This document shows positions 1 to 6,339 of a stretch of 39,051 nt of DNA, one piece after another. The position numbers and the translations under genes are program-made. The DNA is taken from the IMG/VR virus record IMGVR_UViG_3300036717_000119, positions 1 through 39,051 of that record, one strand, 5' to 3'. The stretch is from a virus. The notes beneath the pieces were generated by a model. The model had not been told where the DNA came from. It saw nothing but the letters and a program-made list of their open reading frames with translations, and ran no database searches. The first letter of the stretch is position 1, and the number at the start of each line of letters is the position of its first letter.

Positions 1-88
1 CGGTGCGGATTTGCGCGGTGCGAATTTGCGCGGTGCGGATTTGTACGATGCGGATTTGCTCGGTGCGGATTTGCGCGGTGCGAATTTG
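1..88. repeat. 88-bp terminal direct repeat (copy at 38964-39051)
   Basis: Positions 1-88 are identical to 38964-39051. The base before the right copy and the base after the left copy continue the same reading frame, so the simplest reading is a circular or circularly permuted genome. Both copies lie inside the 15-bp repeat array of the pentapeptide gene, so repeat collapse is also possible. A second, internal 115-bp exact repeat links 49-163 with 38847-38961. Confidence 0.9.
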
Positions 89-550
89 AGCCATGCGAAT
101 TTGAGCCATGCGGATTTGCGCGATGCGAATTTGCTCGGTGCGGATTTGCGCGATGCGGATTTGCGCGATGCGGATTTGAGCGGTGCGAATTTGCGCGGTG
201 CGAATTTGCGCGGTGCGGATTTGCGCGGTGCGAGTTTGCGCGGTGCGAGTTTGCGCGGTGCGGATTTGCGCGGTGCGGATTTGCGCGGTGCGAGTTTGCG
301 CGGTGAATTAAAAGCCGAAAAAATGCGCGTCTTCGACGGACTGTACACATATCAAGTTTGGGCTGTACTGGCCCAGGATGGCACGCGATATGTCCGCATG
401 GGGTGCTTATTCCACAGCCTCGATGATTGGGATAAAATCGGCATCCGAAAATCGAACGAATCGGAATTTCCTGATGACGGTTCGGAAAAATGCGAGGAGC
501 GGGTTGCCGCGTTTGAATTCGCAAAAGCGGCGGCGTTGATGCTGAAATAG
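1..550 (+). CDS. Pentapeptide-repeat protein, C-terminal part (continues from 38752-39051)
   Basis: This is the 3' part of a gene whose start lies at the other end of the window. Joined across the 88-base overlap it is 762 nt, 253 codons plus stop, in one frame. Residues here follow A(D/N)LRG-type pentapeptides, the signature of right-handed quadrilateral beta-helix proteins, then a non-repeat C-terminal domain of about 80 residues starting near 322 ([13 protein letters not shown]...). The function of such proteins in phages is not established; some pentapeptide proteins mimic DNA and bind topoisomerases, but nothing here shows that. The DNA units are nearly identical 15-mers, so repeat number may vary between genomes or be wrong in the assembly. 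The next gene follows 11 nt downstream with a good ribosome-binding site, as part of a plus-strand operon. Confidence 0.85.
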   Translation, partial: GADLRGANLRGADLYDADLLGADLRGANLSHANLSHADLRDANLLGADLRDADLRDADLSGANLRGANLRGADLRGASLRGASLRGADLRGADLRGASLRGELKAEKMRVFDGLYTYQVWAVLAQDGTRYVRMGCLFHSLDDWDKIGIRKSNESEFPDDGSEKCEERVAAFEFAKAAALMLK

Positions 551-561
551 AAAGGAAACAA

Positions 562-855
562 ATGATCACAAAAATTGTAAACGGAATTCCATGCACGCGG
601 ATATGCATGATGGACCAGAACGGGGAGCGCGGGATTTGGTATCCGACGGTCGGCCTGCCTCGACTATCCGGTCGTGAAACGTACTGGCACGCGACCGAGG
701 CACCGGGCGATGCGGGGGCAAACGATGCCATTCGCGCACAGGTGGACGCGGAGATTCCCCGGCCGGTGGGTGGATTTGAGAGCGCGGATGCTGAGGACGC
801 GCACCGGGCCGCGCAGGATAAGCGGTTTCTCGAAATCGCTGGAGGTGCCCAATGA
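562..855 (+). CDS. Hypothetical protein (97 aa)
   Basis: I do not recognise this protein. The ATG at 562 is preceded by GAAAGGAAACAA, a good Shine-Dalgarno site, and the stop overlaps the next start as ATGA (852-855). It has two cysteines near residues 11-15 and an acidic C-terminal half, with no membrane segment or clear motif. It lies between the pentapeptide gene and another small gene in a tightly spaced plus-strand operon. Several shadow ORFs overlap it but lack ribosome-binding sites. Confidence 0.7.
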   Translation: MITKIVNGIPCTRICMMDQNGERGIWYPTVGLPRLSGRETYWHATEAPGDAGANDAIRAQVDAEIPRPVGGFESADAEDAHRAAQDKRFLEIAGGAQ

Positions 856-1271
856 AACCCAACTACGAGCTGGTGCCGTTCGGTGAGGTGATCCGCAACG
901 GGGATGTAATGTGGGGCGGCGATTCGGGGGAAACCATGAATGAGGCTATCGAAGCCGGGTACAAAACCGAATGCGGGGGATTAATCAGCTCCCCGCAGGA
1001 CCGGTTCCGGATTTTACGCCCAACGAGATCCTCGCCGGCGGGGGCAACCGTAGCCCAGGATGCCGATTCCCGCGCCGTGGGTGGCGCTGGCGGTGTCCCC
1101 GAGGGGGCAAAGGTAGATTCATTGGCAAATCTATCGCCGGAGCGGCTTAAATCGAAGATTGTGGCGCTTTGGGGCGAACTTGGCGAGGCTCGGCTTGCTG
1201 GCAGTCCGTCCGTGGTGCTGGAGCTTCAGCGGATTCAACGCCAGCAAGAGCGAGTCGGAGGGGCAAAATGA
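852..1271 (+). CDS. Hypothetical protein (139 aa)
   Basis: It starts inside the previous stop codon (ATGA) behind GGAGGTGCCC, so it is translationally coupled. The N-terminal half (MKPNYELVPFGEVIRNGDVMW...) resembles small phage proteins that begin with a 'Y.L.P.GEVI..GD' pattern, which I know only as conserved hypothetical. The middle is low-complexity Gly/Ala/Pro, and the last 45 residues look helical and charged (LKSKIVALWGELGEARLAG). The stop overlaps the ATG of the next gene at 1268. No function can be assigned. Confidence 0.7.
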   Translation: MKPNYELVPFGEVIRNGDVMWGGDSGETMNEAIEAGYKTECGGLISSPQDRFRILRPTRSSPAGATVAQDADSRAVGGAGGVPEGAKVDSLANLSPERLKSKIVALWGELGEARLAGSPSVVLELQRIQRQQERVGGAK

Positions 1272-1405
1272 GACCAGCCATTGCCATCCTTGCCCTCGCC
1301 GCATGGACATTGCTGCTTGCCCCGATCGCCATTATCGCGTGGTTTGTCCTCGTCAGCCTCGCCAAACTTTCCCACCTGATCCACGGCAACGACCCAGATC
1401 GTTGA
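1268..1405 (+). CDS. Small hydrophobic membrane protein (45 aa)
   Basis: The start at 1268 is preferred because GTCGGAGGGGC gives a strong ribosome-binding site and ATGA overlaps the previous stop. Residues about 4-32 are almost entirely hydrophobic (AIAILALAAWTLLLAPIAII...), enough for one long or two short membrane segments, followed by a short polar tail. It is the last gene of the plus-strand early unit. Size and topology would fit a holin-like or host-membrane-acting peptide, but position in an early operon argues against a simple lysis role. Function unknown. Confidence 0.6.
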   Translation: MRPAIAILALAAWTLLLAPIAIIAWFVLVSLAKLSHLIHGNDPDR

Positions 1406-1433
1406 TCAAAAGTGCCTTAGTTCCAGCGCGCCC

Positions 1434-1461
1434 GCGCCCGGTGGGGAGTCTCACCGGGCGC
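1434..1461. terminator. Bidirectional terminator hairpin between convergent genes
   Basis: A perfect 10-bp stem, GCGCCCGGTG / CACCGGGCGC, encloses an 8-nt loop, in the 67-nt gap between the converging membrane peptide and adenine methylase genes. There is no strong U-tract on either strand, so the call rests on stem strength and convergent position. Confidence 0.6.
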
Positions 1462-1472
1462 TATTGCTTTGC

Positions 1473-2456
1473 TCAGAACAGCGAGCCCTGTTCATTTGCG
1501 ATGCACGCCGGAGAGAACCAGAGTCGCTCTTTTTTGCCGTTGCCGTTGCGGACGTCCGCCTGACCGCCGAATCCCTCGCCCGCATTCCAAGCGAACACCT
1601 GCCAATCGTCTGGCATTTGGTGTTCGCCTTCGTATCCAGCCAGACAGATTCGCATGAGCGGATTTTTACTCTCTTCAATCGCCCATTCGCGGACGGCATG
1701 AGCAACGCTGGTTGAGTCTATGCGATAGAGTGTCTCGTTTCGGTTGGCGGTGTCGGCGTAGGGTGGGTCTAAAAAAACCGCCGTCAATCCATGCTTGAAG
1801 GTGACGGACGGCCCACAGACTCGCGACCAGTCACCGCAGCACACGCGCACTTCGCGCAGCCGGTCGGAAAGCTGCTGAAAATATTCAATCAGTTCGACGC
1901 GCTTCCGCTTCACTCCCTGTCCGCTGGTGCCAAGGTGGACGCGCTTCCGATTCACTCCCCGTCCGCTGTCGCCAAGGTGGACGAGCTTCCGATTCACTCC
2001 CCGTCCGCTGTCGCCAAGGTGGACGAGCTGCCCGTCAACCACTTGCCAAGGACCATCACCCGAACAAAATCCGCTTCCGATCCAGCAGGCCATTCCCCAC
2101 ACCCACCAGCCGGCTATTTTTGCGTCATGAAATTCGGGATCACCCTCCAGCTTTGATTGCAGTGGTTCTTTTTGCCCGACCAGCCATGCGTGCCGAGCGT
2201 GGAGATCGTTTTCATTCACCGGCCAGTCCGCGTATTCAGCAACTTTGTCTGGGTCCGCCTTCAATGCGCGCCAGAAGTTGCTCAGTAACCCGTCCGCGTC
2301 GTTGACCGTCTCAAGCGTGTGGGGAGCGGGGCGGTTCAGCAGCACGGCGCCGGAGCCGAAAAATGGTTCGACGTAATTCTTGACCGAGCCGAATCGTTTC
2401 CAAATTTCCGCCGCGACTTTTCGCTTTCCGCCGAAGTATTGGAATGGCGCTTTCAC
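1473..2456 (-). CDS. Dam-type DNA adenine N6-methyltransferase (D12 class)
   Basis: It would transfer methyl from S-adenosylmethionine to adenine N6. The SAM-binding segments FGGKRK (residues 8-13) and VEPFFGSGAVL (29-39) and the catalytic DPPY (230-233) are all present, in the alpha-class order with the target-recognition region between them. That region contains three tandem 14-residue units (144-185, LVHLGDSGRGVNRK type) not expected in standard Dam proteins. The start is GTG at 2456, one base after the cytosine methylase stop, so the two are probably coupled. No matching restriction enzyme is seen; the likely role is protection of phage DNA or timing of its replication or packaging. Confidence 0.92.
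   Translation of the reverse strand: MKAPFQYFGGKRKVAAEIWKRFGSVKNYVEPFFGSGAVLLNRPAPHTLETVNDADGLLSNFWRALKADPDKVAEYADWPVNENDLHARHAWLVGQKEPLQSKLEGDPEFHDAKIAGWWVWGMACWIGSGFCSGDGPWQVVDGQLVHLGDSGRGVNRKLVHLGDSGRGVNRKRVHLGTSGQGVKRKRVELIEYFQQLSDRLREVRVCCGDWSRVCGPSVTFKHGLTAVFLDPPYADTANRNETLYRIDSTSVAHAVREWAIEESKNPLMRICLAGYEGEHQMPDDWQVFAWNAGEGFGGQADVRNGNGKKERLWFSPACIANEQGSLF
1899..2024 (-). repeat. Three 42-bp tandem repeats inside the adenine methylase gene
   Basis: Units lie at 1899-1940, 1941-1982 and 1983-2024; units 2 and 3 differ by one base and unit 1 by a few. Each encodes 14 residues (VHLG-x-SG-x-GV-x-RK). A partial fourth copy begins after 2024. Confidence 0.95.
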
Positions 2457-2457
2457 T

Positions 2458-3552
2458 TCACAAATTCAGGTAGGCGGTGATGAATTCCGCCGCGACTTGC
2501 GGCACAATTGCATTGCCGTAGCCCCGCAAGAGTCCCACGCGGCCGGGAATCCCATGAGCCAGCGGGAAAAACTCGGGTTCAGCTGGAATGCGCCGCGCTT
2601 TTCCGTCGCGACATTGGATGATTTGGAAATCAGACCATGGGCTTGGCGTGGCAATTGGTCCAACCGTCCCCGCGTCGTCCCGTCTGGATTCGTGCCCGTT
2701 TCGGACATTCCCGGCGAGTCCTTCCAATCCCGGCTTGATGCTGTCGCCCAAGGCGACAGCATGGCCACTTGCTGACTCAACGGCTTCCCGGTGTCCTGCG
2801 GTCGCGGCGGCAGACTTCCCCGGCTGCCGTCCTGCGCTGTTGGACTGACCCAGGGCACCAGCTGTGCGACCGCTCCCAGTCCGTGTCCGCTGCTGCTGTC
2901 CAGTGGTGCATTTGGCGACCACTCCTTGCCGTCCTTGGCCTTGGTTGTCGGCCACCCAATACAATCGCTGCCGCTTGTGGGGCGCGCCGACGCTGTGTGC
3001 TCCAATAATCGTAGCCCCGCCGGCGTAACCCGCGCTTGCCAAGTCTGCCGATATTCCATCGAGCCAGCGGCGGTGAAAATGGAGCGAATCGCATTTGATA
3101 AGCGCGTTTGCAATTCTATTTGCTCTGGCGAAGTCGCCGCTTTGAACCGCGTTAACGAAAGCAGCTTCAAGCTGCGTGCCGACAACTTCTGTGGATGCGA
3201 CTTGCTCGCCGAAAACGGTTTGCGGGCGACACTCGCGGATGAGTCGGAAACCTTGGGGCCAGAGGTGGCGGGGGTCGTCTTGCGCTTGGCCTTTGCCGGC
3301 CGTGCTGAAAGGCTGGCAGGGACAGGACATGGTCCAGACTTCCCGGTCTTCTGGCCATCCGGCGAGGCGGAGTGTGAGCGGCCAGCCGGCGACCCCTCCG
3401 AAAAAATGGCATTGTTTGTATCCCACAAGGTCAATTGATTTGACATCTTTTATACTCCTTTCATCGACGTAGCCGGCCGGAATTTCACCTGCTTTAATGA
3501 GTTCTCGAATCCAGGCGGCCGCTTTTGAATCAAATTCATTGTAGTAGTTCAC
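2458..3552 (-). CDS. DNA cytosine C5-methyltransferase (Dcm-like)
   Basis: It would methylate cytosine C5 using S-adenosylmethionine. Visible motifs are a motif I-like HFFGGVAGW (49-57), the catalytic PCQPFSTAGKG (78-88, Cys79), a motif VI variant GEQV in place of ENV (115-118), the motif VIII-like KRQRLYWVA, and the C-terminal GNAIVPQVAAEF. Residues about 205-290 are low-complexity Gly/Thr/Gln/Arg, where the target-recognition domain should be. The start is GTG at 3552 with GGAG upstream, overlapping the previous stop by 4 nt. Nearly all of its length is overlapped by a second long ORF in the +1 frame, which may explain the odd composition of its middle part. Confidence 0.92.
   Translation of the reverse strand: MNYYNEFDSKAAAWIRELIKAGEIPAGYVDERSIKDVKSIDLVGYKQCHFFGGVAGWPLTLRLAGWPEDREVWTMSCPCQPFSTAGKGQAQDDPRHLWPQGFRLIRECRPQTVFGEQVASTEVVGTQLEAAFVNAVQSGDFARANRIANALIKCDSLHFHRRWLDGISADLASAGYAGGATIIGAHSVGAPHKRQRLYWVADNQGQGRQGVVAKCTTGQQQRTRTGSGRTAGALGQSNSAGRQPGKSAAATAGHREAVESASGHAVALGDSIKPGLEGLAGNVRNGHESRRDDAGTVGPIATPSPWSDFQIIQCRDGKARRIPAEPEFFPLAHGIPGRVGLLRGYGNAIVPQVAAEFITAYLNL
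2466..3446 (-). CDS. Overprinted ORF within the cytosine methylase gene (326 aa)
   Basis: This frame, +1 relative to the methylase, is open for 326 codons and ends 8 nt before the methylase stop. Its ATG at 3446 lies 8 nt behind a near-perfect AAAGGAG inside the methylase coding sequence, better than the methylase's own site. The protein begins MSNQLTLWDTNNAIFS, is rich in Ser/Thr/Pro/Ala/Arg, carries WPTTKAKDGKEWSP and WVSPTAQDGS segments, and ends with LNPSFSRWLMGFPAAWDSC and a basic tail. From memory, proteins with the same plan (LTLWDTT start, WPTPT-D repeats, LNP..SRWLMG..P end) are commonly annotated as hypothetical proteins next to or within phage methylases. I infer a real translated gene; function unknown. 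Confidence 0.6.
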   Translation of the reverse strand: MSNQLTLWDTNNAIFSEGSPAGRSHSASPDGQKTGKSGPCPVPASLSARPAKAKRKTTPATSGPKVSDSSASVARKPFSASKSHPQKLSARSLKLLSLTRFKAATSPEQIELQTRLSNAIRSIFTAAGSMEYRQTWQARVTPAGLRLLEHTASARPTSGSDCIGWPTTKAKDGKEWSPNAPLDSSSGHGLGAVAQLVPWVSPTAQDGSRGSLPPRPQDTGKPLSQQVAMLSPWATASSRDWKDSPGMSETGTNPDGTTRGRLDQLPRQAHGLISKSSNVATEKRGAFQLNPSFSRWLMGFPAAWDSCGATAMQLCRKSRRNSSPPT

Positions 3553-3740
3553 TTCTTTTGCTCCTCGATGGCGCGGCGGACAGGGAGCCGCTTCATGGTG
3601 AAGGTTTCGGCGGTTCTAGCTGACTCGAACGCGAGGGATTTTACGTCCTGGGCGCGCTCTGGGTCCGAGTGTTCGATCTGTCGGAAGAGCGCCCACAGGT
3701 GTTCCGCCTCTTTTTTGTGCGCGAGAGCGAGTGAATTCAT
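3549..3740 (-). CDS. Small hypothetical protein (63 aa)
   Basis: A short charged, helical protein (MNSLALAHKKEAEHLWALFRQ...) lying 4 nt after the helicase loader stop and overlapping the methylase GTG start by 4 nt. The tight fit between two recognised genes is the main support; no clear ribosome-binding site is seen at the ATG. No recognised domain. Confidence 0.6.
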   Translation of the reverse strand: MNSLALAHKKEAEHLWALFRQIEHSDPERAQDVKSLAFESARTAETFTMKRLPVRRAIEEQKK

Positions 3741-3744
3741 AAAT

Positions 3745-4488
3745 TTATCGGTCGGACGGGGGCAACTGGTTGTGGGCGGTCGGGGGCATTTTCATTTTCG
3801 AGATCGCGTAGGATGGCACACCGGATAGGTCCACGATGACCGAGTTTCTCAATAGCCGGTCGGCTATCCGGCCATCGAATTTATCCGCCCATTCAGCCGG
3901 TTGAATATTCGATGTAACTACGGTGAACATTCTCTCGCGGCGGCTGAGGATTTGGCAGAGCCGATCCGAAGCGACCTTCCACGGGTCATTCTCCGCGCCG
4001 ATGTCGTCCAGCACGAGCAGTTCAACCGACATTGCATCGGCCAAACACGAAAAGTTTTTTTGCTCAAATTCATTCACGGCTTGGGGCCATGGCAGGTACA
4101 TGGATTGAGGGAAACGACCACCTGGCCATTTGCGAGTTTCAAACGCAGCCATTGACGCGGTGAGGGCAAATTTGAAGATTGCGCGCGCCACATGAGTCTT
4201 GCCGCTGCCGTAGTGGCCGATGATGACGAGCAGGGATTTCTCCGGGTCGTTGGCGAACCAACGGCCGCAGAAAGATGATGCGGAATCGCCCAGTTCCTGC
4301 AACTTTGGGTGAACCACTTCAAGGCCGATCCATTTCTGCTGCCATTTGGTTTTAAGTGGGTGTTTCACTTGCAGCGATGCGTTTGAGGTGTTCGACGATT
4401 TCGCGTCCTTGCGCGGCAGCGTCAACACCCGTTCCAAAGTTTCGGGGATTAGGTTTGATACCGTTTTTTGATTTGTGGTCGGGTTCAT
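3745..4488 (-). CDS. DnaC-like AAA+ helicase loader
   Basis: It probably loads the host replicative helicase at the phage origin. Walker A is GHYGSGKT (91-98), Walker B is LLVLDDIGAE (157-166), a sensor-1-like TSN is at 192-194, and GRIADRLLR (206-214) fits the arginine-finger region of DnaC/IstB ATPases. The 247-residue length is normal. As drawn, the ATG at 4488 overlaps the DUF1376 gene by 137 nt; a GTG at 4368 would cut the overlap to 17 nt and keep the ATPase core, but neither start has a good ribosome-binding site. Being next to a DUF1376 gene is a common phage replication arrangement. Confidence 0.9.
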   Translation of the reverse strand: MNPTTNQKTVSNLIPETLERVLTLPRKDAKSSNTSNASLQVKHPLKTKWQQKWIGLEVVHPKLQELGDSASSFCGRWFANDPEKSLLVIIGHYGSGKTHVARAIFKFALTASMAAFETRKWPGGRFPQSMYLPWPQAVNEFEQKNFSCLADAMSVELLVLDDIGAENDPWKVASDRLCQILSRRERMFTVVTSNIQPAEWADKFDGRIADRLLRNSVIVDLSGVPSYAISKMKMPPTAHNQLPPSDR

Positions 4489-5164
4489 GGATGGATTGCC
4501 AGTTGGCGGTGATTGAGTGCAGGATGGCTTTTAGGGCGCGCTCCGGTCCCATGGCTTCGAGGGCTTTGATTTGCGCCTCAGCTGAGATGATCGTCGGTGT
4601 TTTTCGGAGTTGTTTCAGGTGTTCGAGCCATTTTCTCCATGCGTCTTGAATTGCCGGCGAGTTGATGGACGGGGGCAGCTTGTAGGGGTCGGATGGTGCT
4701 ACAGCTTCTGGAAAATCATTAGAGCCGATGCTACAAGCATGCTCCAAGCAATGTTTGTCTCCTATACTGTCTTTATTTGGAGACGGAGACGGAGACGGAG
4801 ACGGAGACGGAGACGGAGACGGAGAGCTTTTTCTAGGTTCGCTTCCAGAAACCACTAGGTTATCACTAGCTTTCCTAGGCCTTCCACCTAGCTTTCCGTT
4901 TTTTGCCCTACTTTCCCTGAAAATACGCTGTTTTTTTCGCTCGAACTCCAGCCGCTTGTTTTTTCCGCCTGGGAACTTGCTCAAAACATGCTCGGAAACT
5001 TCACCCTTCGCCACGATTTTCATACGCGAAACATCCTCCGAAAGTTTGCCCACAGACCACTGGTGGCAAAGCAGTAGGATATAAGCCCCGACCTCCTCTT
5101 GTGTCATGGTCGAAACACCAGACACGAAATCGTCGGGATAGAATTGAAAAGCAGGTGGATTCAT
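4352..5164 (-). CDS. DUF1376-type replication protein
   Basis: The N-terminus MNPPAFQFYPDDFVSGVSTMTQEEVGAYILLLCHQW is the DUF1376 hallmark, a winged-helix-like phage domain usually found beside a helicase loader and thought to act in replication initiation. ATG at 5164 is chosen because family members start at this point; an in-frame GTG at 5185 would add 7 residues, and neither has a strong ribosome-binding site. After a basic segment (RESRAKNGKLGGRPRKAS) comes a run of Ser-Pro dipeptides coded by a hexanucleotide repeat. The C-terminal half has a helical segment (AWRKWLEHLKQLRKTP) typical of the second domain of these proteins. A 124-nt leader with a likely promoter lies upstream. Confidence 0.88.
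   Translation of the reverse strand: MNPPAFQFYPDDFVSGVSTMTQEEVGAYILLLCHQWSVGKLSEDVSRMKIVAKGEVSEHVLSKFPGGKNKRLEFERKKQRIFRESRAKNGKLGGRPRKASDNLVVSGSEPRKSSPSPSPSPSPSPSPSPNKDSIGDKHCLEHACSIGSNDFPEAVAPSDPYKLPPSINSPAIQDAWRKWLEHLKQLRKTPTIISAEAQIKALEAMGPERALKAILHSITANWQSIHEPDHKSKNGIKPNPRNFGTGVDAAAQGREIVEHLKRIAASETPT
4779..4826 (-). repeat. Hexanucleotide repeat (GGAGAC)n coding for Ser-Pro
   Basis: Seven perfect GGAGAC units and one GGAGAG, read on the minus strand as alternating Ser-Pro codons in the linker of the DUF1376 protein. Changes in unit number keep the frame. Confidence 0.95.
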
Positions 5165-5180
5165 TCGCAAAAACTCAAAG

Positions 5181-5282
5181 GACACACCAACGTGATACCC
5201 AGCTCAGGGCCGCCCGCGAGGGCAGAGAAGGCCATGTGGCGTCGGTGTGTCTTGTGAATTTTTGCCATATCGCTGGGTATCA
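5181..5282 (-). promoter_or_regulatory. Interleaved inverted repeats in the replication operon leader
   Basis: TGATACCCAGC (5193-5203) is perfectly complementary to GCTGGGTATCA (5272-5282). Directly next to it, GACACACCAACG (5181-5192) pairs with CGTCGGTGTGTC (5240-5251), 11 of 12. The two pairs interleave, so in RNA they could form a pseudoknot; in DNA they could be operators. They sit between the predicted promoter and the DUF1376 start. Confidence 0.6.
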
Positions 5283-5294
5283 ATCAGCGCGTAA

Positions 5295-5322
5295 ACTTTA
5301 CCACGTCAGGCGCGAGTGTCAA
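5295..5322 (-). promoter_or_regulatory. Promoter for the replication and methylase genes
   Basis: On the minus strand, a consensus -35 TTGACA (5322-5317) is followed after 16 nt by TAAAGT (5300-5295), four of six matches to the -10 consensus. It overlaps the stop codon of the upstream ASCH-like gene and would start a leader of about 124 nt before the DUF1376 ATG. Confidence 0.6.
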
Positions 5323-5990
5323 GGGGTTGATCGGTTTTTGCGCTCGAAGGCCAGGACCCACACCCAAGGGTTCAAATCCCATGACCCATGGCCGTTTATT
5401 GACTCCCAAAGTTCGCGAAAGGCCATCTTCGCGTTCTGCATGTAGCAGTCCGGAAGTCCGGGATCGAAGCATGTTCGCTTGCATCCTGGCGCGTGAATCA
5501 TTTCCGCCTTGCACCCCTCCGCGATTGCATCCTCCTCGCTGATGTCCTGCAACCGCTCGATGCGAACAGCTTTCAACTTGAGCGTGATCCGGCTGGCGGA
5601 TCGTGGCATGAAGATTGACGGCTTCCATGGACCAAAGGCGTGGTCAACCTCTTGCGCGTGAGTAGTCGGCTTGTCCGCTTGGTAAACAACATGCCTGCCA
5701 ACTGGTGAATATTTGAAATTCTCGCGGACCCAGAGCTCGTCGCCAGGGCGCCCGTATGGGCACTTGAAATCTTGGTCCGCATCTGCAACACCAAAGACTG
5801 CCTTTCCAGGATAAGCCTCGCCGGTTTTTTTGTTCACTTTCAACGGATAATACATATACGCAACGCCATTTTTACCGGGATAAAAACCGTCAAATGGCTG
5901 CGGCTTCATTATTCTTCGCGTGTGCGTCTTGCTACCTTCGAGGATGCGTAGGACGTTAGGTCCGGTCATTAGGAGAGGTGTCGATTTCAT
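5319..5990 (-). CDS. ASCH/PUA-like phage protein
   Basis: The 223-residue protein starts MKSTPLLMTGPNVLRILEGSKTHTRR, contains GRPGDELWVRE and MPRSASRITLKLKAVRIERLQDISEEDAIAEG, and ends with FRELWESINGHGSWDLNPWVWVLAFE. This is the pattern of a widespread phage family with an ASCH (PUA-like, probably nucleic-acid-binding) fold: 'L.GRKT.TRR' near the N-terminus and 'W..NPWVWV..F' at the end. Two cysteines occur in a CKRTCFDPGLPDC insertion. Its role in phages is not established. It is upstream of the replication genes, and a strong hairpin sits 8 nt before its ATG. ATG at 5990 has AGGAGAG-like sequence only downstream, so translation control is unclear. Confidence 0.75.
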   Translation of the reverse strand: MKSTPLLMTGPNVLRILEGSKTHTRRIMKPQPFDGFYPGKNGVAYMYYPLKVNKKTGEAYPGKAVFGVADADQDFKCPYGRPGDELWVRENFKYSPVGRHVVYQADKPTTHAQEVDHAFGPWKPSIFMPRSASRITLKLKAVRIERLQDISEEDAIAEGCKAEMIHAPGCKRTCFDPGLPDCYMQNAKMAFRELWESINGHGSWDLNPWVWVLAFERKNRSTP

Positions 5991-5998
5991 GTTTAATT

Positions 5999-6026
5999 GC
6001 CCCGCCGACCTTTCAGCCGGCGGGGC
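5999..6026 (-). terminator. GC-rich hairpin between two minus-strand genes
   Basis: A perfect 9-bp stem (GCCCCGCCG / CGGCGGGGC) with a 10-nt loop lies 6 nt after the stop of the 94-residue gene and 8 nt before the ATG of the ASCH-like gene. There is no U-tract, so it may be a weak terminator, an mRNA end protector or a translation control element. Confidence 0.5.
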
Positions 6027-6032
6027 GCTGGG

Positions 6033-6317
6033 TCAGGGCTTGGGCGCGTCGGAGGTTTTGGAGATTGCCTTTGCGGGCTTCGCGGACTTCGGCTTGCGGG
6101 GCTTGCGGGCGCGCTTGCCGAGGATTTCGGCGAACACTTCGGAGTTTTTGGCCACGACGTTGGCCAGCAACTCCAAAGCTGAGCTCGTTGCTGATTCAAT
6201 TTCCGGCCCAGTAATCTTGTTTTTGACTTGAATTACGATTTCCGCCGCCTTCGCTGCTTCGAGCATCAGATGCACCGCGCCGTCACTGGTTTTGTAGCTT
6301 TTCGTTTGTTCGATCAT
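6033..6317 (-). CDS. Hypothetical protein (94 aa) with basic Lys/Pro/Ala tail
   Basis: The first 65 residues look helical (MIEQTKSYKTSDGAVHLMLEAAKAAEIVIQ...). The last 30 are a low-complexity basic tail (KRARKPRKPKSAKPAKAISK) like those of small histone-like or DNA-binding proteins. This suggests nucleic-acid contact, but no fold is recognised. The ATG follows a CCAACCAAAAAACAC leader without a Shine-Dalgarno site, a pattern seen before several genes here. Confidence 0.65.
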   Translation of the reverse strand: MIEQTKSYKTSDGAVHLMLEAAKAAEIVIQVKNKITGPEIESATSSALELLANVVAKNSEVFAEILGKRARKPRKPKSAKPAKAISKTSDAPKP

Positions 6318-6339
6318 GTGTTTTTTGGTTGGTTAAATT

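Noticed and set aside
1-300. Regular 15-bp repeats as a CRISPR array
   Set aside because: There are no spacers; repeats are contiguous, in frame and code for pentapeptides.
1791-2156. Plus-strand repeat ORF over the adenine methylase repeats
   Set aside because: Shadow of the 42-bp tandem repeats; the opposite frame holds the methylase motifs.
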